Below are positions 41,915 to 48,549 of a DNA stretch of 64,000 bases, one piece after another (within the stretch, counting starts at the first letter, position 1; every line of letters starts with the position of its first letter). The notes under the pieces are model-generated. The model saw nothing but the letters and a program-made list of their open reading frames with translations. It had not been told where the DNA came from and made no database searches. The translations under genes and the position numbers were made by a program. This DNA is from a virus. The stretch is taken from positions 1-64,000 of IMG/VR virus record IMGVR_UViG_3300034062_007329; one strand, given 5' to 3'.

Positions 41915-42469
41915 ATGCTTACGTCAAAAGCTGACCTGAAGCAATTAGTACGAACAAGAAAGTTGGTAAGGGAACAAGCAGAAACTTCTTATGAAGATCC
42001 AGAAGATTTTATATTTTTTTGCTACATTGCAAAGAACCCACAGTCTTATGGAAGTCTCTTGGAGAAAAGAATAAGAGAGAAGAACGGAATGATTAAAGTC
42101 GAAGCATCCCAAGAGAAAGGTGATGCTGTAGACGTGGATGGTAATTTTAAAGAGATTAAGTGCTCTATAAGTGATTGTGGTGTATTTAATGCAGTTCAAA
42201 TTAGACCACACCACAATATTCATTCTTGTTTGCTTTTCTTTTTTGAAATTGATGATAGCACAAACGTCGTGAATCACTTCTTTGAAGTTCCAGAGAAAGA
42301 TGTATTAACTTTTCCTGGTATCTCAATAGCTCATGGCGTTAAAGCAAACAAAAATTCTAAATCAGAGTATAGAATTACGTTTGATAAAAACAAAAAAAAG
42401 TCTGATACTGTTGCTGGTAGAGCATGGAATGAACTTCAAAAATATAAAATAAGCAACAAGATATTTTAA
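41915..42469 (+). CDS. PD-(D/E)XK-like endonuclease
   Basis: 184 aa. GDAVDVDGNFKEIKCSISD has the D-x-n-E-x-K catalytic spacing of restriction-type nucleases; QSYGSLLEKRIREKNG could hold the supporting Glu. Inserted among tRNA genes like the HNH gene, so a homing or restriction endonuclease is likely. AAGGA before ATG. Confidence 0.65.
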   Translation: MLTSKADLKQLVRTRKLVREQAETSYEDPEDFIFFCYIAKNPQSYGSLLEKRIREKNGMIKVEASQEKGDAVDVDGNFKEIKCSISDCGVFNAVQIRPHHNIHSCLLFFFEIDDSTNVVNHFFEVPEKDVLTFPGISIAHGVKANKNSKSEYRITFDKNKKKSDTVAGRAWNELQKYKISNKIF

Positions 42470-42485
42470 AAGAATTGTTCTATTT

Positions 42486-42560
42486 GGGAATGTAGTTTAA
42501 TGGTAAAACATCTGTCTCATACGCAGAATAGTGATGGTTCGATTCCATCCGTTCCCACCA
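42486..42560 (+). tRNA. tRNA-Met or Ile2 (CAU)
   Basis: Acceptor GGGAATG/CGTTCCC, anticodon loop CTCATAC, encoded CCA. G1-C72 pairs, so not an initiator. Met versus lysidine-modified Ile cannot be decided by eye. Confidence 0.87.
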
Positions 42561-42566
42561 ATTTAC

Positions 42567-42640
42567 AGTCCCATAACTTAATGGTAAAGTAAAAGGCTCT
42601 TACCCTTTTAATGAGAGTTCGATTCTCTCTGGGACTACCA
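42567..42640 (+). tRNA. tRNA-Lys (CUU)
   Basis: Acceptor AGTCCCA/TGGGACT, anticodon arm AAAGG-CTCTTAC-CCTTT, encoded CCA. Confidence 0.88.
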
Positions 42641-42653
42641 AATATATTTGCAA

Positions 42654-42719
42654 ACTGGTATAGATTAACGGAAAAGCGTTGCGGCAGCAAAGATATGGGT
42701 TCAAATCCCATTGCCAGTT
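42654..42719 (+). other. Degenerate tRNA-like sequence
   Basis: Acceptor ACTGGTA/TGCCAGT and T arm ATGGG-TTCAAAT-CCCAT are intact. The D arm does not pair and the anticodon arm is a 4-bp/4-nt hairpin (TTGC-GGCA-GCAA); no CCA. Could be a decayed tRNA or a tRNA-like RNA. Confidence 0.5.
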
Positions 42720-42731
42720 TGCATTTTAATT

Positions 42732-42810
42732 TTATGCGGTAGCAGGTTCGATTCCTGCCTGTCGCCCGCTAATATGGGAGGCGGAGAGCAGAATGGTTAC
42801 TTTCGCATAA
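42732..42810 (+). ncRNA. Structured RNA candidate 2, T-arm-like
   Basis: Closed by TTATGCG/CGCATAA. Contains GCGGTAGCAGG-TTCGATT-CCTGC, a tRNA T arm directly joined to an acceptor-like helix without D or anticodon arm, then CGCC/GGCG. Similar to the RNA at 53157. Confidence 0.45.
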
Positions 42811-42819
42811 TCCTTTCGT

Positions 42820-42895
42820 GTGTCCTTGTTGTATTTAGTTTGCATACCAGACTGTGACTCTGGCGGAATTGGTGCGAATCCAATAGGACACCCCA
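42820..42895 (+). tRNA. tRNA-His (GUG)
   Basis: Acceptor GTGTCCT/AGGACAC with C73 as expected for His, anticodon arm CCAGA-CTGTGAC-TCTGG, encoded CCA. Unusual D loop without GG and T loop TGCGAAT; base -1 is T rather than G. Confidence 0.75.
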
Positions 42896-42946
42896 ATTTG
42901 CTCCTTTCCCCTATAGCATCCTATTTACTTTATGGAGGTAATAGCG

Positions 42947-43162
42947 ATGGCTAAAACAAATCAAAAGGGAAAGGAGAGAGCAACAAAGAAAGATTCAGGC
43001 AACAAAGCATTTATAATTAGCATGATTGTATTTGCTGTTCTTGTTTCTGGGTGTGTCTCGTACTTATTATGGGATAGGAGCAATTCACACCAATATGGTT
43101 GCATGGTATTAGGCGTTGACCAAGTATCTGGATTGGTTGGATTGGAATGTTACAAGAAATAA
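42947..43162 (+). CDS. Single-pass membrane protein
   Basis: 71 aa. Basic N-terminus, then one membrane segment (FIISMIVFAVLVSGCVSYLLW). GGAGG fixes the ATG at 42947. Periplasmic tail with CMVLGVD. No family recognised. Confidence 0.62.
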   Translation: MAKTNQKGKERATKKDSGNKAFIISMIVFAVLVSGCVSYLLWDRSNSHQYGCMVLGVDQVSGLVGLECYKK

Positions 43163-43163
43163 C

Positions 43164-43343
43164 ATGAAACTACCATATCCGCACGATGAAACGTATCATA
43201 AAGAATTCATGGAGTATGATGATTTCTATGCTGCGTATTATTGCAAAAAATGTGATTTCTGGTTAGAAGATAAGTGCGAAGATCCCCTTTGCCTATTCTG
43301 CAAACAAAGACCAGAGAAGCCATCAAAAGTATTTTATAGTTGA
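43164..43343 (+). CDS. Small zinc-ribbon protein, paralogue of 45624
   Basis: 59 aa: AAYYCKKCDFWLEDKCEDPL ... CLFCKQRPEKPSK. The same C-x-x-C-D-x-W-L-E-x-K-C-E-D ... F-C-x-x-R-P-x-K-P-S pattern recurs at 45624. Confidence 0.68.
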   Translation: MKLPYPHDETYHKEFMEYDDFYAAYYCKKCDFWLEDKCEDPLCLFCKQRPEKPSKVFYS

Positions 43344-43367
43344 AAACAATTTTAGTTTGAGATATAA

Positions 43368-43970
43368 ATGAAAAAAGATTTTACTATTAAAGCGATAGCA
43401 AAAGAAGAAGCAAAGTCTATTTTAGAAAAATATCATTATCTATCTAAGATATCTCGCGGCTTTAAAAGCGGGTATAATTATGGATTATACCACAAACAAA
43501 CACTTTCTGGAGTTTCTATCTTTACTGGTCTACCAGTTCCAGAAGTCGCTAAAGGTTGCTTTGGTTTAGAGAGAAATGAACAGGATGGGTTATTCGAATT
43601 ATCCCGTCTGTGCCTCATACCAGAAGTTCAGCATAGTGAACATAACTTGGCTGGTTGGTTTTCTTCAAGAGCGATTAAGCAATTACGGAAAGATGTAAAT
43701 GTTCGTGCGATCCTGTCATATGCCGATAATGATTTCCATAGCGGAATTGTTTATGCTGCAACAAACTGGAAATACTATGGGTTAACAGATCCAAAGAAAG
43801 ATTTTTGGTTCAAGCAAGAGGATGGCACATACAAAAAGCATAACAGAGGAAAAATTAGTGGTTGCGAAGGCGAATGGAGAGATCGCAGCAGAAAGCATCG
43901 CTTTTTAAAAGTATTTGATCCATCTCTAAATGTTCTTTGGCAAGAACAAGAGTGGAAAAATAAAAGTTAG
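43368..43970 (+). CDS. Mom-like GNAT-fold protein (possible DNA modification)
   Basis: 200 aa. ILEKYHYLSKISRG, then LFELSRLCLIPEV, NVRAILSYADNDFHSGIVY and AATNWKYYGLT, which follow the pattern of phage Mu Mom and related proteins (S-R-L ... Y-A-D ... G-x-x-Y-x-A-x-N-W). Mom modifies adenines to shield phage DNA from restriction. Identity is by pattern only. Ends at the start of structured RNA 3. Confidence 0.68.
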   Translation: MKKDFTIKAIAKEEAKSILEKYHYLSKISRGFKSGYNYGLYHKQTLSGVSIFTGLPVPEVAKGCFGLERNEQDGLFELSRLCLIPEVQHSEHNLAGWFSSRAIKQLRKDVNVRAILSYADNDFHSGIVYAATNWKYYGLTDPKKDFWFKQEDGTYKKHNRGKISGCEGEWRDRSRKHRFLKVFDPSLNVLWQEQEWKNKS

Positions 43971-44172
43971 TGTTTGGATAGGTGAATATCAAAGAGAGGT
44001 GTTCCCCGTTGCAGATGAACCCCTTTCCGCTGCAAGACCAACGGATAAAATATAAATCGCAACTAAGTATGCAATCCGCTAAGAGAGGTTGCCCCAAAAA
44101 GGTAATGGCTGTGGATTGGAAACCCATTGCGGGTTCTTTACCTACCCGCCTTCGCATTATCTTCCAAACACT
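43969..44172 (+). ncRNA. Structured RNA candidate 3
   Basis: 204 nt closed by a 9-bp helix AGTGTTTGG/CCAAACACT, starting in the stop of the Mom-like gene. Inside: TTGCAG/CTGCAA, CGGAT/ATCCG, AACCC/GGGTT and GCGGG/CCCGC alternatives. The 79-codon frame here runs into tRNA-Ile and has no ribosome site, so RNA is preferred. Confidence 0.45.
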
Positions 44173-44185
44173 ATTTATGTATTAT

Positions 44186-44262
44186 GCGATAATAGCTCAG
44201 TTGGTTAGAGCATTCGCTTGATAAGCGAAAGGTCGTTGGTTCAAGTCCATCTTATCGCACCA
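44186..44262 (+). tRNA. tRNA-Ile (GAU)
   Basis: Acceptor GCGATAA/TTATCGC, anticodon arm TTCGC-TTGATAA-GCGAA, encoded CCA; one T-T mismatch in the T stem. CACTATTTAT lies 8 nt upstream. Confidence 0.88.
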
Positions 44263-44271
44263 ATTTAGAAT

Positions 44272-44349
44272 CGGGGTATCGCCTAACCTGGCATGGCACC
44301 AGTTTTGGGAACTGGCAAAATATTGGTTCAAATCCAATTACCCCGACCA
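44272..44349 (+). tRNA. tRNA-Pro (UGG)
   Basis: Acceptor CGGGGTA/TACCCCG, anticodon arm CCAGT-TTTGGGA-ACTGG, encoded CCA. Confidence 0.9.
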
Positions 44350-44375
44350 ATTTTTTTTCTCTTATTCAGCTATAT

Positions 44376-44385
44376 AACTATTTAT
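44376..44385 (+). promoter_or_regulatory. Late-type motif AACTATTTAT
   Basis: 22 nt before ATG 44407, with AGGAG between. Confidence 0.55.
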
Positions 44386-44406
44386 ATACATTACAGGAGA
44401 AATCGT

Positions 44407-44673
44407 ATGAAAATTACCAAAGAGTATTTAAAAGAATTGATCAAAGAAGAACTCAGCGAGTCTGGGGAACCTTTTTCCAAGAGACACAAACAGCAAGCCA
44501 GCAGAGTCTTAAAAAGCTTTTTACAAAAAAAAAGCAAAGCTCTAAGCCCACAAGTTGAAAATAAAGTAATAGAAATATTAGCCGACAAAATTAATCAAAG
44601 CGAATATAGCGGTAGCGGTGGTACGCTTAGTGATTCCCATATAGCAATGGCTATATTAGATGTTGTTTTGTAG
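44407..44673 (+). CDS. MKITK-leader protein
   Basis: 88 aa, MKITKEYLKELIKEELSESG, then a helical body (KRHKQQASRVLKSFLQKK). A leader-type gene placed alone after the tRNA cluster, with its own late-type motif and terminator. Proposed virion-internal. Confidence 0.62.
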   Translation: MKITKEYLKELIKEELSESGEPFSKRHKQQASRVLKSFLQKKSKALSPQVENKVIEILADKINQSEYSGSGGTLSDSHIAMAILDVVL

Positions 44674-44702
44674 TTATTTTAGAACATACTTGTAGGTGTA
44701 AA

Positions 44703-44734
44703 GCCACAGATGATCCTTTCGTCTGTGGCATTTT
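44703..44734 (+). terminator. Rho-independent terminator
   Basis: GCCACAGA/TCTGTGGC stem then ATTTTA. Confidence 0.82.
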
Positions 44735-44806
44735 ATATCACGGTGTTATTCAAATGCGGTTTCCAGCCGCCCGCAACTTATTTCCCCGCAACCAACAATT
44801 AAACTC

Positions 44807-44835
44807 TTGACACGCTGCCCCTGCCGTGGTAGTAT
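44807..44835 (+). promoter_or_regulatory. Promoter with 5' hairpin leader
   Basis: TTGACA, 17 nt ending TGG, TAGTAT; hairpin CGCTG/CAGCG then GAGAGGA. Confidence 0.75.
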
Positions 44836-44869
44836 GGTATTAACGCTGATGGGCAGCGAGAGGAAATGA

Positions 44870-45148
44870 ATGTCACTTTATAGTGAATGTGCGGATATCT
44901 ACGCAGAATATGTTGAACCCTATTACTATGATGGGGACTATGATCTTGAGTTTATGCCTAAAATGAGGCAGCGTGCTGCAAAGGCAGTTGTTGAGTATGT
45001 GAAAAAGAATTATCCAGATACTCCCACAACCTATTGCAAGGCTTGTGACGAGATCCATCCATACACCAAGATTGTTTATGATTCTGGTGTTGCTGCCGAT
45101 GTTTGTTTGGTTTGTGGTTATGGTGTAGTTCCGATTGAGGGGAAGTAA
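44870..45148 (+). CDS. Zinc-ribbon protein
   Basis: 92 aa. Tyr/Asp-rich helical start, then TTYCKACDEIHPY ... VCLVCGYGV. Own promoter. Function unknown. Confidence 0.66.
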   Translation: MSLYSECADIYAEYVEPYYYDGDYDLEFMPKMRQRAAKAVVEYVKKNYPDTPTTYCKACDEIHPYTKIVYDSGVAADVCLVCGYGVVPIEGK

Positions 45149-45150
45149 AA

Positions 45151-45282
45151 ATGGAAAAGCGTTGCTCAAATTGTAAAAGCTATCTTACTGATCTTGAAAT
45201 TGAAGCTTGCGGTGGAATGTGTGCTGAATGTGAATTCTATTCAGTAGTTTTAATGGATGATGATAGTTTGGAGGAAGCGTAA
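45151..45282 (+). CDS. Small zinc-ribbon protein
   Basis: 43 aa: KRCSNCKSYL ... MCAECEFYS. Two nt after the previous stop; shares a base with the next ATG (TAATG). Confidence 0.65.
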   Translation: MEKRCSNCKSYLTDLEIEACGGMCAECEFYSVVLMDDDSLEEA

Positions 45283-45620
45283 TGTCTAATATCTATATGA
45301 TCCGCCGTAAGACCGATGGTAAGTATATTTGCGGAAGCGGTCGTTATCCTTGGTTTTCCGATGATATCGGTAGAACCTTCTATTCGCTCCATTCGGTTAA
45401 GATTTTCTTAACAAACTATCTCAAGTGTAATAAGATCAAGACTTGGGAGAATGGACGTTACAAGTTTAATGCTGGTGAGTTCTTTACTCCAAGCAACATT
45501 CTTCTTAATTGTGAAGTTGTAGCGGTTGAGGTTAAGCCAAGTTCTATCCAAGACATTTTTGAGTTCTCCGCTCAAACTGAAATGGAGCGAAAGACAAAGA
45601 AGAAGAAGGCAAAGAAGTAA
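45282..45620 (+). CDS. Hypothetical protein
   Basis: 112 aa. MSNIYMIRRKTDGKYICGSG, a W-F-S pattern and basic C-terminus (KTKKKKAKK), resembling small phage proteins that begin with a Y-x-I-R-x-K strand. GGAGG upstream. Confidence 0.6.
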   Translation: MSNIYMIRRKTDGKYICGSGRYPWFSDDIGRTFYSLHSVKIFLTNYLKCNKIKTWENGRYKFNAGEFFTPSNILLNCEVVAVEVKPSSIQDIFEFSAQTEMERKTKKKKAKK

Positions 45621-45623
45621 GCA

Positions 45624-45788
45624 ATGTTCAAAGTAACTTGTAAGTTATATGAATTTCATAAAACTGACTATAGTTACGAATATGATGCCTATTTCTGTTG
45701 CGATTGCGATGATTGGTTAGAAAAGAAATGTGAAGATCATCGCTGTAACTTTTGTCCAAAGCGCCCAGATAAGCCATCGCAAGTTTAG
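45624..45788 (+). CDS. Small zinc-ribbon protein, paralogue of 43164
   Basis: 54 aa: FCCDCDDWLEKKCEDHRCNF ... CPKRPDKPSQV. The final G of its TAG stop is the first base of tRNA-Ser. Confidence 0.65.
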   Translation: MFKVTCKLYEFHKTDYSYEYDAYFCCDCDDWLEKKCEDHRCNFCPKRPDKPSQV

Positions 45789-45879
45789 GAAACGTGGGTG
45801 AGAGGCTTAAACCAGCGGTTTGCTAAACCGCCGTAGGTGTAACAATCTACCGAAGGTTCAAATCCTTCCGTTTCCGCCA
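45788..45879 (+). tRNA. tRNA-Ser (GCU)
   Basis: Acceptor GGAAACG/CGTTTCC, anticodon arm GCGGT-TTGCTAA-ACCGC, long variable arm, discriminator G and CCA. Begins on the last base of the preceding stop codon. Confidence 0.92.
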
Positions 45880-45883
45880 TTAC

Positions 45884-45923
45884 AGCCAGTTGCCAATCAA
45901 TTTTGGTAACTGGCTATTTTTTT
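45884..45923 (+). terminator. Rho-independent terminator
   Basis: AGCCAGTT / AACTGGCT stem then seven T. Confidence 0.88.
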
Positions 45924-45924
45924 G

Positions 45925-45953
45925 TTGACTCCTGCCCTCGCTTGTGATAGGAT
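45925..45953 (+). promoter_or_regulatory. Promoter, leaderless class
   Basis: TTGACT, 17 nt ending TGA, TAGGAT; ATG 45960 is 7 nt after the -10. Drives the V-G-Q-V-W array. Confidence 0.75.
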
Positions 45954-45959
45954 AAAAGA

Positions 45960-46163
45960 ATGGAACCCAAGGTTGGACAGATTTGGCGATATGCTACACC
46001 TTTCGATAATGGTGAAACCGTATATGAATATATTTTCATAACTGGGATCAAATCGAACGGACACGCAGTTCATTATTTTTCCTTTGATGATCCAGAAAGA
46101 CCCGTATGGGATTACGCACAATCGTTTGTGGAAAACAAAAGTTATGAATTTGTGAGTGGCTAA
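45960..46163 (+). CDS. V-G-Q-V-W array member 1
   Basis: 67 aa, MEPKVGQIWRYATPFDNGE ... ending YEFVSG. Predicted leaderless. First of four tandem paralogues with K-V-G-Q-x-W starts and V-S-D/G ends. Confidence 0.68.
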   Translation: MEPKVGQIWRYATPFDNGETVYEYIFITGIKSNGHAVHYFSFDDPERPVWDYAQSFVENKSYEFVSG

Positions 46164-46354
46164 TGAAACCCCAAATCAAGATCGGGCAAGTTTGGAAGTT
46201 CAAAGAAAGTTATGGCAGCGGTACAGATTATTACTTTGTTGTCAATCGTATCACGGAACAAGTGATCGGGTTTCAGTATTTGCACAAGGATTCAACTGGT
46301 TGGTGTTTTGAACGGGATTTTCATCGACAATATGAATTGGTGAGTGATGTATGA
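46163..46354 (+). CDS. V-G-Q-V-W array member 2
   Basis: 63 aa, KIGQVWKFKESYGSG ... YYFVVNRITEQ ... YELVSDV. TAATG overlap upstream, ATGA overlap downstream. Confidence 0.68.
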   Translation: MKPQIKIGQVWKFKESYGSGTDYYFVVNRITEQVIGFQYLHKDSTGWCFERDFHRQYELVSDV

Positions 46355-46548
46355 GAACTCCAATTCCTGGTGAATTGTGGAAAGACGAACACAATAAAAC
46401 GTTACTTATAAAAAGCGTAAGAGTAGATCATCCAGTAAGTCACGATTGGATTTATTATTATATCGTTGATTATGATATAGATAGTAATTGTTCGCTTGCA
46501 TCTTTCGTTAAATATTCAACGCTGGTGAGTGGATATTCTGATGGATAA
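46351..46548 (+). CDS. V-G-Q-V-W array member 3
   Basis: 65 aa, PIPGELWKDEHNKTLLIKSV ... STLVSGYSDG. Most divergent copy (P-G-E-L-W). Confidence 0.65.
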   Translation: MRTPIPGELWKDEHNKTLLIKSVRVDHPVSHDWIYYYIVDYDIDSNCSLASFVKYSTLVSGYSDG

Positions 46549-46765
46549 AGTAAAAGTTGGACAAGTTTGGAAGATACTTGAAAGTAAGTTAGACCTCAAG
46601 GGAGGGAACCCAGAAGATTACCTAATCGTTATCACAAAGATTTATAAGAAAGGAATGGTTGCAGACTTCTTTTATCTTGATGGTTATGATTCTGGTCGTG
46701 ATGGTGAGGACGATATAAACATTCCTTGGCTACTCAAGAATGGACAATTGGAGAGTGATGTATGA
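46541..46765 (+). CDS. V-G-Q-V-W array member 4
   Basis: 74 aa, MDKVKVGQVWKILESKLDLK ... LIVITKIYKKG ... LESDV. Start at ATG 46541; a GTG four codons earlier is possible. Confidence 0.66.
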   Translation: MDKVKVGQVWKILESKLDLKGGNPEDYLIVITKIYKKGMVADFFYLDGYDSGRDGEDDINIPWLLKNGQLESDV

Positions 46766-47016
46766 GTAAAGATTATGATAAGGGCTTCCAAGATGCAGTA
46801 AAAAAGATTAGCGATCTATTGCTTTCCGAATTTAAAGTATACAAAAAGGAAATAAAGGGATACGTTAAGGATACTGATTATCTTTCTGCTTACGAAAACA
46901 AGGTTCGCATGGAAGATGCTGATTTCTATTTCCACGAATTCCGTAAGATGGTTGTAGATAAAGCTGATAGCGATGAGCATAAAGCTTGCAATTGTTTAAT
47001 CTGCAAAGGGGAATAA
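46762..47016 (+). CDS. Helical protein with C-terminal Cys pair
   Basis: 84 aa. MSKDYDKGFQDAVKKISDLL, then HKACNCLICKGE. ATGA overlap with the array. No family recognised. Confidence 0.58.
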   Translation: MSKDYDKGFQDAVKKISDLLLSEFKVYKKEIKGYVKDTDYLSAYENKVRMEDADFYFHEFRKMVVDKADSDEHKACNCLICKGE

Positions 47017-47073
47017 AATGGGTCGCTGCTGCACATAAAGGACGATGCTGTTTCGCAAGCAGCAAATAAGCTC

Positions 47074-47102
47074 TTGACTTCAAAGCCCACCTATGTTAGA
47101 CT
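47074..47102 (+). promoter_or_regulatory. Promoter, leaderless class
   Basis: TTGACT, 17 nt, TAGACT; ATG 47109 is 7 nt after the -10. Heads the 12-gene array. Confidence 0.75.
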
Positions 47103-47108
47103 GTTCCT

Positions 47109-47333
47109 ATGGTCGAGCATAAGGTGGGCGAACTTGTTTTGATGGTTCTTAGGACTTATGAGAGAAGATACCAATACCTTGGTATCATCAAAAAGGTTGA
47201 TGACGGAATAATGATTGGTACAAAAGCCTATTTTGTCGAATGGAACGATGGACAAGACAATTGGTATTCCTCGGAAAGTATTGAGGAAATGAAAAGTGAC
47301 CTCTGGACTTACTATGAATCACAAAATCGGTGA
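47109..47333 (+). CDS. V-G-D-L-V array member 1
   Basis: 74 aa: HKVGELVLMVLRTYERR, LGIIKKVDDG, YFVEWNDGQ, then a C-terminal helix. Ends ESQNR, read out of frame from the next gene's MNHKIGDL codons (20-nt overlap). Pattern suggests an SH3/KOW-like barrel plus helix; function unknown. Confidence 0.7.
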   Translation: MVEHKVGELVLMVLRTYERRYQYLGIIKKVDDGIMIGTKAYFVEWNDGQDNWYSSESIEEMKSDLWTYYESQNR

Positions 47334-47532
47334 TCTTATTTGGTCACAATCCGCACACGAAATTGCAATCATCGTTGGATACTTTCCAAATGGTTTGCAC
47401 GGATCGGACAAGTTTAAATATTCCGTTTGCCACAGCTCTACTGGTAATCGGTTCTTCTACACGGAAGAAATGATTGAAACGGGCAAAAAGCAATTAGAGA
47501 AATTCTATGAACGCGAAGCATCAAATCGGTGA
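47314..47532 (+). CDS. V-G-D-L-V array member 2
   Basis: 72 aa: MNHKIGDLIWSQSAHE, IAIIVGYFPNG, ends EREASNR, again encoded by the overlapping start of the next gene (26 nt). Confidence 0.68.
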   Translation: MNHKIGDLIWSQSAHEIAIIVGYFPNGLHGSDKFKYSVCHSSTGNRFFYTEEMIETGKKQLEKFYEREASNR

Positions 47533-47722
47533 TCCTGTATACAGCAATTCGTATGGTCTTGGATATATTTCTGATATTGAACCAACCACTCTTCATGTGA
47601 AGCATCACGTTAAGTGGATGGACGATAATATGTTTCTTGCAGATGATAGATGGTATGAAGCAAAAGGCATTGACACTCTCAAGATGTTCCTGCGAATGAA
47701 ATTGCGCGGTGAAGATATATGA
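47507..47722 (+). CDS. V-G-D-L-V array member 3
   Basis: 71 aa: MNAKHQIGDPVYSNSYGLGY, HHVKWMDDN, C-terminal helix. Ends ATGA into member 4. Confidence 0.68.
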   Translation: MNAKHQIGDPVYSNSYGLGYISDIEPTTLHVKHHVKWMDDNMFLADDRWYEAKGIDTLKMFLRMKLRGEDI

Positions 47723-47970
47723 AACATAAAGTTGGTGACCTTGTTTATTACAAAGCAAACAAGAAAGTGTTTGCAGACAAAAACCAACCTTCAATTGGCA
47801 TTATAGCCAAGTGCTTTCCAAGGAAAGATACTTATTGGATTGAATGGTTGAATGACAGCGATGTGCTTTATCAGAAATTAGTAATGACAGAGTTTTCGGG
47901 TCAGGCGATTGGTTGGTTCAAAAGAGATTTGCAAGAGGTATTAGGGAATGACGGAACACAAAATCGGTGA
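47719..47970 (+). CDS. V-G-D-L-V array member 4
   Basis: 83 aa: MKHKVGDLVYYKANKKVF, SIGIIAKCFPR, YWIEWLNDSD. Ends GTQNR by 23-nt overlap. Confidence 0.7.
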   Translation: MKHKVGDLVYYKANKKVFADKNQPSIGIIAKCFPRKDTYWIEWLNDSDVLYQKLVMTEFSGQAIGWFKRDLQEVLGNDGTQNR

Positions 47971-48178
47971 TCTTGTTTACCAGCTTGACAACAAAAGCAT
48001 TGGCATCATCACAAAGATCACAGATGATGATAAGGAGAGTATGCCTCGTTACCGAATGATTTATATTATTGAATATGCAAATGGCAAAACTGGTCGTCAT
48101 TCCGCTGCCGTCATTGATGGTATGAAAAGCAATCTACAAAACCACTTAAGGAAAGAAAATGGATCACAAAGTCGGTGA
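47948..48178 (+). CDS. V-G-D-L-V array member 5
   Basis: 76 aa: MTEHKIGDLVYQLDNKSIGI, ITKITDDDK, YIIEYANGK. Ends GSQSR by 20-nt overlap. Confidence 0.7.
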   Translation: MTEHKIGDLVYQLDNKSIGIITKITDDDKESMPRYRMIYIIEYANGKTGRHSAAVIDGMKSNLQNHLRKENGSQSR

Positions 48179-48374
48179 TTTGATATATGACGATATTAGC
48201 GAAGCCATTGGAGTGATAAAGCGAATCCGTGAGGATGAAGAAAATGGAATACTCTATGATATCGAATGGAGTAGCGGAGAGGCATCAACTGGTATTCACG
48301 GACTTGCATCGGAATCAATTGACTATCTCAAGGATTTACTAAATGCAGAACTCAAAAGAGCACAACGTCGGTGA
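48159..48374 (+). CDS. V-G-D-L-V array member 6
   Basis: 71 aa: MDHKVGDLIYDDISEAIGVI, YDIEWSSGE. Ends RAQRR by 32-nt overlap. Confidence 0.7.
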   Translation: MDHKVGDLIYDDISEAIGVIKRIREDEENGILYDIEWSSGEASTGIHGLASESIDYLKDLLNAELKRAQRR

Positions 48375-48549
48375 TCTTGTTCTTGCTGGTGGTTTAGGGA
48401 TCATAACAAAGATAGATAGGGATTTCCGTGCTGACTGGTATCACGTTGAATGGTGTTGCGAAGGAAATGAAGCCATCAGAAGCGCGTTTCAGGATAACGA
48501 GATCGCGTATTTTAAAGAGGCGTTGAATCGTGAATCACAAAGTCGGTGA
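48343..48549 (+). CDS. V-G-D-L-V array member 7
   Basis: 68 aa: MQNSKEHNVGDLVLAGGLGI, YHVEWCCEG. Ends ESQSR by 20-nt overlap. Confidence 0.69.
   Translation: MQNSKEHNVGDLVLAGGLGIITKIDRDFRADWYHVEWCCEGNEAIRSAFQDNEIAYFKEALNRESQSR

Noticed and set aside
43982-44221. 79-codon + frame
   Set aside because: Runs into tRNA-Ile, has no Shine-Dalgarno, and the region folds as RNA.
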